A DNA stretch of 7,460 bases from Campylobacterota bacterium (GTDB lineage Bacteria; Campylobacterota; Campylobacteria; Campylobacterales; Sulfurovaceae), in NCBI GenBank assembly GCA_015488875.1, contig WFMX01000183.1:1-7460 (forward strand), in the 5' to 3' direction. Below are positions 1 to 5,966 of the stretch, one piece after another. A program made the translations under genes and the position numbers. A model generated the notes under the pieces. That model was not told the origin of the DNA. It saw nothing but the letters and a program-made list of their open reading frames with translations, and did no database searches. The number at the start of each line of letters is the position of its first letter. Position 1 is the stretch's first letter.

Positions 1-578
1 ATGCCAAAAGTAGCAAGATGATGGCACTAGACCCAGATATAGAGCCGCTACAAGAGAGAGCCATATTAGATGCAAAAGGTAGACATGACTCAGTAGGTGG
101 TGTAGTCGTGACAGAGGCTACAGGAGTGCCTGTAGGTTTGGGCGAACCACTATACTACAAATTGGACGCTATATTGGCAGAAGCCATGATGGGCATCAAT
201 GCAGCAAAAGCTGTAGAGATAGGTGATGGCATAGAGAGTAGTCATCTAAAAGGCTCACAAAACAACGACCCAATCAAAAAAGATGGTTTTGTCAGCAACC
301 ACTCTGGCGGTATGCTAGGTGGCATCAGCAATGGAGATAGGGTAGTAGTCAAGACTCACTTCAAGCCGACTCCATCTATATTTCAACCTCAAGAGACTAT
401 AGAAAAGAGTGGCGATGAGGTGGTGTGTGAACTCAAAGGGCGACATGATCCTTGCGTAGCCATCAGAGGTGCTGTGGTATGTGAAGCTATGATGGCTCTA
501 GTCTTGGCAGATATGACACTACTCAACATGGGCAAAAAGATGGAACATCTAACCACTATATATAAGAGAGGTAACTAA
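1..578 (+). CDS. aroC: Chorismate synthase, C-terminal part (5' end outside window)
   Basis: Chorismate synthase converts 5-enolpyruvylshikimate-3-phosphate to chorismate, the last step of the common shikimate pathway, in the cytoplasm and with reduced FMN as cofactor. The reading frame is open from position 3 to the TAA at 576-578, giving 191 visible residues. Compared with about 360 for the family, roughly 165-170 N-terminal residues lie upstream of the window. Recognisable family blocks in order are VPVGLGEPLYYKLDA, INAAKAVEIGDG, the SNHSGGMLGGISNGD glycine-rich block, FKPTPSI, and the C-terminal signature KGRHDPCVAIRG followed by CEAMMALVLAD. The ATG codons at 18 and 21 are internal methionines, since the frame continues upstream with typical sequence. 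The next gene begins 2 bases after the stop, so aroC is probably co-transcribed with it. Identification is secure; only the start is missing. Confidence 0.96.
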   Translation, partial: AKSSKMMALDPDIEPLQERAILDAKGRHDSVGGVVVTEATGVPVGLGEPLYYKLDAILAEAMMGINAAKAVEIGDGIESSHLKGSQNNDPIKKDGFVSNHSGGMLGGISNGDRVVVKTHFKPTPSIFQPQETIEKSGDEVVCELKGRHDPCVAIRGAVVCEAMMALVLADMTLLNMGKKMEHLTTIYKRGN

Positions 579-580
579 TC

Positions 581-1906
581 ATGCGAAAGATAGCGATAGG
601 TATATCATCCATAACTGTACTGTTTTTGATCTACTACTTCACCATAGGCAAACAGCAAGCCATAGATGAACTCAAAGTAGCAGTAGATAGAGAGCTAAAG
701 ACTCTGCAAAAGAGTGGTTTTACCATCGAAGATAGAAATATCTCAAAAGATAGTGAACACTTCATCATTCACTATGCCGATAGTAAAAAAATAGCAAAAT
801 ACTTAAATAGTAAAAATATAGAGATGAGTGTAGATAATTCACGAGAGTTTGAGGGTATGAGATTGGCTACAGATATACACTACCTTGATGGATTGTATAG
901 TGCCATATCTGTAGACCTATACCCTATCTCACTCTCAAATGAACTTGTGGAGAGTCTCTCTGTGGCAGACAAAAAGACGATGGAGAGAATCATCAAAGAG
1001 AAGATAGTTCTACTGCATGTAGATATCAACAAGCTCTTCAACTCATTTAGAGGTGCATTAAAGGATATAGATACCACGATAGTGAGTAGTGATGACAACT
1101 TCACTATATCTAGCAAGGGAGTTAAATTTGGCGGTGATTTCGACAAAAATATACTCATCTCCTCATATCAAAAGATAAATAGAGCAGAGGTGACTTCGAA
1201 GGTTGGATTGAGACTTCTCATAGATAGTAGTAACGGCTCATATGAGAGAGGCGATACTGCGTATGAGTATAGTAGTAGCTATGAAATCAAATCATTGGTG
1301 GCACAGCTCGGCAAGAGTATCAAGCTCTCCATAGATGACATAGATATCAAATCTGACGGCAAGACCAAAGACAATATGGCATCTATCTCATATAGTATGA
1401 AGGTCTCAAAGGTAGATATCATCCAGCCTGATGGAAACTATATGCTAAATGGGATAGACAACCTCATGAGTGTAGAGAACTTCTCTACTGAAGCCTTGGA
1501 GAAGTTGACCAAAGTAGACAGAAGTGATAAAGAGGCTGTTGCGAGAGTCATGGAACATCTACTGTCCAAAGATCTCACCCTAAAAGTAGATAGACTCTCT
1601 ATAAAAGAGATCAAAGAGCCATCCCACAAGGAAGCTATAGATGGTTTTCAGATAAACGCATCGTCAAATATCATCAAACCTATAGATTTCGTAGCATTAA
1701 AGCAAAATCCAATCTCAATAGTCGATTATATAGGTGCCAAAGTACATATAGAGCTATCAGACAAATTGTATATAGTATTGCAAAAGCGTCCAGAGATGAT
1801 GATACTAGCTATGATACTCAAACCTATCAGCAAAAAAGATAAAATGTTGTTTGATTTGGACTATACATCAGGTAGCCTCTTGATCAATGGCAGACCTCTA
1901 CTATAA
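581..1906 (+). CDS. Membrane-anchored protein of unknown function, possibly DUF945/YdgA-like
   Basis: I do not recognise this 441-residue protein firmly. Residues 1-3 are basic (MRK) and residues about 4-22 form one hydrophobic segment (IAIGISSITVLFLIYYF), followed by a long polar region. This suggests an uncleaved signal anchor with the bulk of the protein in the periplasm. The rest looks like alternating short beta strands (for example LTLKVDRLSIKEI and FQINASSNI) and amphipathic helices, with few cysteines and no catalytic motif that I can see. The overall plan (N-terminal anchor, beta-rich body, and an end reading GSLLINGRPLL) recalls the DUF945/YdgA family, but that is a memory-based resemblance. 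The ATG at 581 has a GAGG-type ribosome site at 568-571 inside the end of aroC. The gene sits between aroC and addA with gaps of 2 and 3 bases, so it is probably translated from the same message. Its position does not reveal a function. Confidence 0.85.
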   Translation: MRKIAIGISSITVLFLIYYFTIGKQQAIDELKVAVDRELKTLQKSGFTIEDRNISKDSEHFIIHYADSKKIAKYLNSKNIEMSVDNSREFEGMRLATDIHYLDGLYSAISVDLYPISLSNELVESLSVADKKTMERIIKEKIVLLHVDINKLFNSFRGALKDIDTTIVSSDDNFTISSKGVKFGGDFDKNILISSYQKINRAEVTSKVGLRLLIDSSNGSYERGDTAYEYSSSYEIKSLVAQLGKSIKLSIDDIDIKSDGKTKDNMASISYSMKVSKVDIIQPDGNYMLNGIDNLMSVENFSTEALEKLTKVDRSDKEAVARVMEHLLSKDLTLKVDRLSIKEIKEPSHKEAIDGFQINASSNIIKPIDFVALKQNPISIVDYIGAKVHIELSDKLYIVLQKRPEMMILAMILKPISKKDKMLFDLDYTSGSLLINGRPLL

Positions 1907-1909
1907 GAT

Positions 1910-4654
1910 ATGAGAGTCCATCAAAACTTCAAGCCATATCTCGCATACTCCGCCTCTGCTGGTAGTGGCAAGACATTCGCCCTAGCAGTCCGATATATAT
2001 CACTACTCTTCATGGGTGAATCACCTAGCTCCATACTAGCTGCCACCTTTACCAACAAGGCAGCCGCAGAGATGAGACATAGGGTCATAGAGTCACTTAG
2101 AGAGTTAGACAAAGACAAAAATAGACCATTTTTTGATGCGATCATAGCACAGACAGGCATGAGTAGAGAGGAGCTTTTGGCGAAACAACCAGAGGTACTA
2201 AATAGATTTCTCTCCAATAGATCCTCTATCGTGACACTTGATAGCTTTTTTTCATCTATACTCAGAAGTGCTTCACTACAGTTGGGGCTAGAGCCAGACT
2301 TTAGCACCAAAGAGCTATCCGATGGTGAGTTAGAAAACCACTTTTTAGACGAACTCTATAGAGATGGAGCATTATCTAAGCTTGTCAAGCTCACTTTGGA
2401 GATAGAAGACAAGAGACTATTGAAACTCTTTGATATGATGCAAGACTTCTATAGGGTAGACCCACTACTACCACCACCCAACAAGATAGGCTCATCTGTA
2501 TCTCAATTAGAGGAGAGTATAGAGTCATCAAGAGTGGATATGATATCGGCTCTCAAAGGGGTAAAGGCAGCACAGAGGTGTATCAAACAGTTCGAAACCA
2601 CTAGCACAAAAGAGCTTTTTTCAAAGAGTCTATTTGCCAAAGAGTATCTAAGCGATCATAGCTGGTACAAGAAGTGTGCAGATGCAAATATAGAGGATAT
2701 CTATGTGAAACTAAAGAGCCAGCTTAGAGAGTGGGCGAAAAGCAGAGAAGCTATAGTACTCCATAGCCTCTTTGGTATATACGATCACTACAAGAACGCT
2801 ACTATATCCAATCTCAAAGCATCAGGAGTGCTAAATTTTGATGATTTGACATATATGACATACAGACTACTATACGAAAGTATCAGTAGAGAGTTTTTGT
2901 ATTTCAAAATGGACAGTCGATTTCGACATATACTCTTAGATGAGTTTCAAGATACATCTACTTTGCAATTTTTGTTACTCAAGCCACTCATAGATGAGAT
3001 ATTTGCAGGCGAGGGACAAAATGAGTTTCAGAGTTTCTTTTATGTAGGCGATACCAAGCAGTCATTATATCGCTTTCGTGGTGGAGTGGAGGAGCTTTTC
3101 GACATGGTGGCAGACCACTACGGTATCACTATAGAGCAGATGGATACCAACTATAGAAGCAGCAAGCTAGTAGTCTCCAAAGTCAATGAGTGGTTTGCAA
3201 ATATCATGCCCCACTATGTGCCACAAAAAAACAGAGCAAATGCCAAAGATGGATATCTCAAAGTGCTAGAGTCTGATGAAGTGATAGAATCTGCCATAGA
3301 GCAGATGGAGTATCTCATCAGTAGCGGTGTAGCAGTAGACGACATAGCACTTCTAGTCAATACAAACCGAGATGGTCAAAACCTACAAGAGCAGTGCGAA
3401 CTCAAAGAGATACCGACCATACTACAGACCACAAGCTCACTAAAGTATGATCCCAAAATCGCCTCTCTCATGGCGATGGTGAATTATCTATTTTATGGTG
3501 AAGAGATAGACTCAAAAGCCCTACTCCAAAAAGTCGATAAGAGCATTGACGAGGTAGACATTTCATGGTTTTCTCCATTTATGGAGCCTATAGTAGTGAT
3601 AGACAGGCTGATTAGAGAGTTTGGATATTTCGATGACGACAAGAGCTTGTTGAAGCTATTGGAGTTTGCTGACAACTATAGTGATATAGCTACGCTCTTA
3701 AAGGAGTTTGAAAGTTCATCCATATCCATAGGTGGAGATATCTCAAAGGGTGCAAAGATTATGACCATACATGGCTCTAAGGGTTTAGAGTTTGAGCATG
3801 TCATAGTACTAGATAGACTTACACGAAAAAATAGCGATAGATCATATCTCATATATCACTACAATGACAGCCTGCATATAGAGAAGATACTATACCGTAT
3901 AGCAAAGAGAGACAACTTCGACAGCGAATACAGAGCCATTCTAAAAAAGCGAGAACTCTCTTCGCAAAAGGATCACCTCAATGTATTGTATGTAGCCCTT
4001 ACTAGAGCAGTATATGGAATGAGCATCATCAAAAAACCAAAAGATTCTACTTTCGAGAGACTCAATATAGAGGTGGCAGACCAAGGAGTACCCAATAGAG
4101 ATAGATCGTATGAGAACAAACCCGAGTCTGTCACCACAGCACCCATAGTCATCACCCACTACGGCAAACAGGATGTAAAAACCCCAGATGATGACGATGA
4201 GACCAAAGATATAGACGCTATACTCTTCGGTACTGCCCTACACTATACACTAGAGATGATGGGTGCTTTCACGAGAGATGATTTGGATATAGCTATGATA
4301 TCACTACTCAACAGATATGGACAGCAGCTAAGTGGTGACAATATCAAGGAGATAAAGCAGAGGATATCAGCACTTATGTCTCACCTAGAGTTCGTAGAGT
4401 TACTTAGAGGTGCAGAGGTGAGCAAGGAGCTACCTATCAGTTTTGGTGGGGAGTTGAAACAGATAGATCTATTTTTGGATTATGGCGACAGCTCCATAGT
4501 CATAGATTATAAGAGTTCGAGAAAATATGAGAACAAACACAAAAAACAGGTCGCACATTACCAAAGAGCCATAGAGAGCTTGACACAAAAGAGATGTAGA
4601 GGGATACTGATATACCTACTTGAAAATGAAATAGTTATAAAAAACTTAAAATAA
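1910..4654 (+). CDS. addA: AddA/RecB-like UvrD-family helicase-nuclease
   Basis: This 914-residue protein is a superfamily 1A DNA helicase with a C-terminal RecB-type nuclease, as in the AddA subunit of AddAB, which processes double-strand DNA ends for RecA-dependent recombination. Visible helicase motifs are Walker A ASAGSGKT (residues 15-22), motif Ia AATFTNKAAAEMR, motif II LLDEFQDTS (DE at 344-345), motif III YVGDTKQSLYRFRGG (378-392), motif IV NYRSS, motif V MTIHGSKGLEFEH (from 618) and motif VI LYVALTRA (693-700). The nuclease part has FGTALHYTLE (H778), IDLFLDYG (D853), VIDYKSS (D866, K868) and QVAHYQ (Q880, Y884), so all expected catalytic residues are present. The length is normal for epsilonproteobacterial AddA. 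The start at 1910 follows the previous stop by 3 bases and lacks a clear Shine-Dalgarno sequence, so translational coupling is likely. The partner addB is not in the window. Annotators may also label it recB-like or pcrA-like; the full nuclease domain argues for addA. Confidence 0.93.
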   Translation: MRVHQNFKPYLAYSASAGSGKTFALAVRYISLLFMGESPSSILAATFTNKAAAEMRHRVIESLRELDKDKNRPFFDAIIAQTGMSREELLAKQPEVLNRFLSNRSSIVTLDSFFSSILRSASLQLGLEPDFSTKELSDGELENHFLDELYRDGALSKLVKLTLEIEDKRLLKLFDMMQDFYRVDPLLPPPNKIGSSVSQLEESIESSRVDMISALKGVKAAQRCIKQFETTSTKELFSKSLFAKEYLSDHSWYKKCADANIEDIYVKLKSQLREWAKSREAIVLHSLFGIYDHYKNATISNLKASGVLNFDDLTYMTYRLLYESISREFLYFKMDSRFRHILLDEFQDTSTLQFLLLKPLIDEIFAGEGQNEFQSFFYVGDTKQSLYRFRGGVEELFDMVADHYGITIEQMDTNYRSSKLVVSKVNEWFANIMPHYVPQKNRANAKDGYLKVLESDEVIESAIEQMEYLISSGVAVDDIALLVNTNRDGQNLQEQCELKEIPTILQTTSSLKYDPKIASLMAMVNYLFYGEEIDSKALLQKVDKSIDEVDISWFSPFMEPIVVIDRLIREFGYFDDDKSLLKLLEFADNYSDIATLLKEFESSSISIGGDISKGAKIMTIHGSKGLEFEHVIVLDRLTRKNSDRSYLIYHYNDSLHIEKILYRIAKRDNFDSEYRAILKKRELSSQKDHLNVLYVALTRAVYGMSIIKKPKDSTFERLNIEVADQGVPNRDRSYENKPESVTTAPIVITHYGKQDVKTPDDDDETKDIDAILFGTALHYTLEMMGAFTRDDLDIAMISLLNRYGQQLSGDNIKEIKQRISALMSHLEFVELLRGAEVSKELPISFGGELKQIDLFLDYGDSSIVIDYKSSRKYENKHKKQVAHYQRAIESLTQKRCRGILIYLLENEIVIKNLK

Positions 4655-4683
4655 ACTAAAATTAAACAAACATTAAGCTTTAG

Positions 4684-4693
4684 TGGCTATAAT
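4684..4693 (+). promoter_or_regulatory. Promoter for rplM-rpsI
   Basis: A perfect TATAAT sits at 4688-4693 in the context TGGCTATAAT, 28 bases before the rplM start codon. The upstream stretch 4655-4680 is very AT-rich without a good -35 hexamer (TTAAAC at 4662-4667 would have a 20-bp spacer). A strong -10 with a weak -35 is typical of the housekeeping sigma factor in Campylobacterota. The promoter would start transcription near 4700, which also rules out the longer reading-frame start at 4683. Confidence 0.7.
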
Positions 4694-4710
4694 CCCACTC
4701 ACAAAACACA

Positions 4711-4717
4711 AAAGGAA
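4711..4717 (+). promoter_or_regulatory. Ribosome binding site deciding the rplM start
   Basis: AAAGGAA lies 4-5 bases before the ATG at 4722. It fixes the L13 start there and not at the in-frame ATG at 4683, which overlaps the -10 box and has no such site. Confidence 0.8.
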
Positions 4718-4721
4718 CATC

Positions 4722-5147
4722 ATGAAATTGACATCTGTCATGAAGCCACATGAAGTGCAGAGAGACTGGGTCTTGATAGACGCAGAGGGTAAAACCTTTG
4801 GTCGTATCTTGACTGAAGTAGCTACACTTCTTAGAGGTAAACATAAGCCATCATTTACTCCAAATGTAGATTGTGGTGACTTCGTAGTCATCATCAATGC
4901 TGAAAAAGCGAAATTTACAGGTGTAAAGCTAGAAGACAAAGAGTATTTTACTCATAGTGGATACTTCGGTTCTACAAAGAGTAAAAAACTTGGCGATATG
5001 CTAGAGAATCATACTGAAAAACTATACAAGCTTGCTGTAAGAGGTATGCTACCAAAGACTACACTAGGTCGTCACATGCTCAAAAAGCTCAAAGTATATG
5101 TAGGATCAGAGCATCCACATACTGCACAACTAAACAAGGGAGAGTAG
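4722..5147 (+). CDS. rplM: 50S ribosomal protein L13 (uL13)
   Basis: L13 is an early-assembling protein of the large ribosomal subunit that binds 23S rRNA. The 141-residue product has the expected family length. Landmarks are DWVLIDAEGKTFGR (residues 15-28), LRGKHKPSFTPNVDCGDF (37-54), INAEKAKFTG (58-67) and the signature region AVRGMLPKTTLGRHMLKKL (105-123), ending with VYVGSEHPH (125-133). The frame stays open upstream to an ATG at 4683, but those 13 extra residues are not family-like and the codon lies in the promoter; the start at 4722 is supported by its ribosome binding site. rpsI follows after one base, the usual L13-S9 operon. A block reading TPNVDCGDFVVIINA closely resembles the Campylobacter protein as I remember it, which supports the taxonomic guess. 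Confidence 0.97.
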   Translation: MKLTSVMKPHEVQRDWVLIDAEGKTFGRILTEVATLLRGKHKPSFTPNVDCGDFVVIINAEKAKFTGVKLEDKEYFTHSGYFGSTKSKKLGDMLENHTEKLYKLAVRGMLPKTTLGRHMLKKLKVYVGSEHPHTAQLNKGE

Positions 5148-5148
5148 A

Positions 5149-5538
5149 ATGGCTACTATTTATGCAACAGGCAAAAGAAAAGCTGCTATCGCAAAAGTTT
5201 GGTTGACTCCAGGCAATGGCGAAATGAATATCAACGGTAAGACACTTGACCAATGGCTAGGTGGACACGAAGCTATCAAGATGAAGGTGAGACTACCCCT
5301 AGAGGCTACAAAACAGCTAGACTCTATGAATGTCAGAGCTACTACACTAGGTGGTGGATACTCAGCACAAGCTGACGCACTAAAGCATGGTATCACCAAA
5401 GCACTAGTAGAGTACGAAGAGTCTTTCAGGGCTATACTCAAGCCTATGGGACTACTCACTAGAGACTCAAGAGTCGTAGAGAGAAAGAAACCAGGTAAGA
5501 AGAAAGCGAGAAGATCTCCACAGTTCTCAAAAAGATAG
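5149..5538 (+). CDS. rpsI: 30S ribosomal protein S9 (uS9)
   Basis: S9 belongs to the head of the small ribosomal subunit; its C-terminal tail reaches towards the P-site tRNA. The 129-residue protein matches the family length. It opens with YATGKRKAAIAKVWLTPG (5-22), carries the S9 signature LGGGYSAQADALKHGI (67-82), and ends in a lysine/arginine-rich tail, RKKPGKKKARRSPQFSKR (112-129), with the conserved terminal SKR. The ATG at 5149 is preceded by AAGGGAG at 5136-5142 inside the end of rplM, a strong ribosome binding site with 6-base spacing. The gene is co-transcribed with rplM and followed by an intrinsic terminator 20 bases after its stop. Nothing is unusual in the protein. Confidence 0.98.
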   Translation: MATIYATGKRKAAIAKVWLTPGNGEMNINGKTLDQWLGGHEAIKMKVRLPLEATKQLDSMNVRATTLGGGYSAQADALKHGITKALVEYEESFRAILKPMGLLTRDSRVVERKKPGKKKARRSPQFSKR

Positions 5539-5552
5539 AGATACCATCTCTA
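5536..5552 (+). repeat. Small inverted repeat overlapping the rpsI stop codon
   Basis: TAGAGAT (5536-5542) and ATCTCTA (5546-5552) are perfect complements with a 3-base ACC loop. The left arm contains the rpsI stop codon. No T-run follows directly. It stands in tandem with the stronger hairpin at 5558-5578 and may help end or stabilise the rplM-rpsI message. Confidence 0.5.
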
Positions 5553-5557
5553 CCTAT

Positions 5558-5583
5558 CACAAGAGACTCTCTCTTGTGTTTTA
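5558..5583 (+). terminator. Rho-independent terminator of rplM-rpsI
   Basis: CACAAGAGA (5558-5566) pairs perfectly with TCTCTTGTG (5570-5578) around a CTC loop, a 9-bp stem, followed by TTTTAT (5579-5584). It sits 20 bases after the rpsI stop, in the expected place for the end of the ribosomal operon. The following gene is on the opposite strand, consistent with termination here. Confidence 0.88.
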
Positions 5584-5685
5584 TATCTACAAAATTTATC
5601 TATACAAATCACAAATTATATCAATATCTATCATCACTATATCCCCACATAGACATCATTCAATCTCTGCCAAACTGCAATACAG

Positions 5686-5719
5686 TTAGGGGTCTAGTGC
5701 AATTAGGGGTCTGGTGATA
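5686..5719 (+). repeat. 17-bp tandem duplication with GGGGTCT core
   Basis: TTAGGGGTCTAGTG (5686-5699) and TTAGGGGTCTGGTG (5703-5716) differ at one base and are spaced 17 bases apart. The second copy is the outer arm of the palindromic element; the first looks like a duplicated or older end of it. Confidence 0.75.
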
Positions 5720-5762
5720 ATGATATGCGTAGCGAAGCGAAGTGTATCGTTATCACCAGACC
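5708..5762 (+). repeat. Left hairpin unit of the palindromic element
   Basis: GGTCTGGTGATAA (5708-5720) pairs perfectly with TTATCACCAGACC (5750-5762), 13 bp. After a T-G wobble the stem continues with GATA (5722-5725) and TATC (5745-5748). The loop region is TGCGTAGCGAAGCGAAGTG, containing GCGTAGCG. The wobble pairs are of the G-U type when the plus strand is read, suggesting that the plus strand is the folding strand of this unit. Confidence 0.85.
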
Positions 5763-5832
5763 TCGACTGTAGTATAATCGTGTTGCAGTGTAGCCGACCT
5801 CGGCTGTAGCATAACGCTGTTACAGTTTAGCC
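5759..5832 (+). repeat. Two tandem 37-bp repeats
   Basis: Copy 1 covers 5759-5795 and copy 2 covers 5796-5832, directly abutting. They agree at 30 of 37 positions, sharing GACCTCG, CTGTAG, ATAA, TGTT, CAGT and TAGCC. The left end of copy 1 overlaps the right arm of the left hairpin. With only two abutting copies and no spacers this is not a CRISPR array. Confidence 0.85.
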
Positions 5833-5838
5833 GAGGTC
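5796..5838. repeat. Central hairpin formed by the second 37-bp repeat
   Basis: GACCTCGG (5796-5803) pairs with CCGAGGTC (5831-5838). Inside it CTG (5804-5806) can pair with CAG (5823-5825) and TAAC (5812-5815) with GTTA (5819-5822), leaving a GCT loop and two 5-base bulges or internal loops, TAGCA and TTTAG. An alternative inner pairing is CTGTA with TACAG. Copy 1 lacks the downstream complement and cannot form the same closed stem by itself. Confidence 0.75.
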
Positions 5839-5890
5839 AGGCGATTGCGATGCATTCCGCTACGCTCCACGCATCACAAATCACCAGACC
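5835..5890 (-). repeat. Right hairpin unit, inverted copy of the left unit
   Basis: GGTC (5835-5838) pairs with GACC (5887-5890), then GGCGATTGCGATGC (5840-5853) pairs with GCATCACAAATCACC (5871-5885) with one bulge and two C-A oppositions. Those become G-U pairs on the minus strand, so this unit folds best from the minus strand. Read on that strand it aligns with the left unit, and its loop carries the same GCGTAGCG (complement of 5858-5865). Confidence 0.7.
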
Positions 5891-5966
5891 CCTATCGTCT
5901 CTATATATCCAAAATGTGTTTTTTTATTGTGGTAGCCTTAAAGGAAGCAGATACTAGAGTCAAAGA

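Larger units (their letters stand above)
5673..5894. repeat. Composite palindromic element (REPIN- or MITE-like)
   Basis: About 220 bases, more GC-rich than its surroundings, are organised as nested repeats. The outer arms TAGGGGTCTGGTGAT (5704-5718) and ATCACCAGACCCCTA (5880-5894) are perfect 15-bp inverted repeats. Each arm belongs to a larger hairpin unit (5708-5762, and 5835-5890 in the opposite orientation), and these share GGTCTGGTGAT stems and a GCGTAGCG core. Between them lie two tandem 37-bp repeats. On the left a small dyad AACTG/CAGTT (5673-5687) and an extra GGGGTCT copy precede the element. There is no open reading frame, so any mobility would depend on a transposase supplied elsewhere. 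The layout of two inverted hairpin units around a spacer is that of REP doublets (REPINs) handled by RAYT transposases of the IS200/IS605 kind, but the central repeats are not typical. A structured small RNA is an alternative. The structure is seen; the class is inferred. Confidence 0.7.
5539..5966. other. Convergent non-coding interval with a structured repeat element
   Basis: This 428-base stretch lies between the ends of rpsI (plus) and the Y-family polymerase gene (minus). I find no credible coding frame in it. After the terminator, 5584-5672 is plain AT-rich spacer. About 5673-5894 is a composite palindromic element, described separately. The segment 5895-5966 is AT-rich with a run of seven T at 5919-5925 and a short CCTT/AAGG dyad near 5936-5944; I see no convincing terminator for the minus-strand polymerase gene. 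Confidence 0.85.

Noticed and set aside
1..21. ATG at position 1 as a gene start
   Set aside because: It is out of frame with aroC and meets a stop within seven codons; aroC reads through in another frame from beyond the window edge.
4683..4721. Upstream in-frame start for rplM
   Set aside because: The codon lies in the -10 promoter region, lacks a ribosome binding site, and adds residues not found in L13 proteins.
5160..5459. Minus-strand open frame inside rpsI
   Set aside because: It is a mirror of the S9 coding sequence with no family-like content and no ribosome binding site context; the same applies to the antisense frames within the unknown gene and addA.
5759..5832. CRISPR array
   Set aside because: Only two repeat copies, directly abutting with no spacers, embedded in a palindromic element; no cas genes nearby.
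5686..5894. Integron attC-type recombination site
   Set aside because: GTTAGGG at 5685-5691 resembles one end box, but no matching RYYYAAC box lies at the other end and no integrase or cassette structure is visible.
5905..5966. Intrinsic terminator of the minus-strand polymerase gene
   Set aside because: Only a 4-bp CCTT/AAGG dyad is present and the T-run lies on the plus strand (A-run on the minus strand), which is the wrong polarity.
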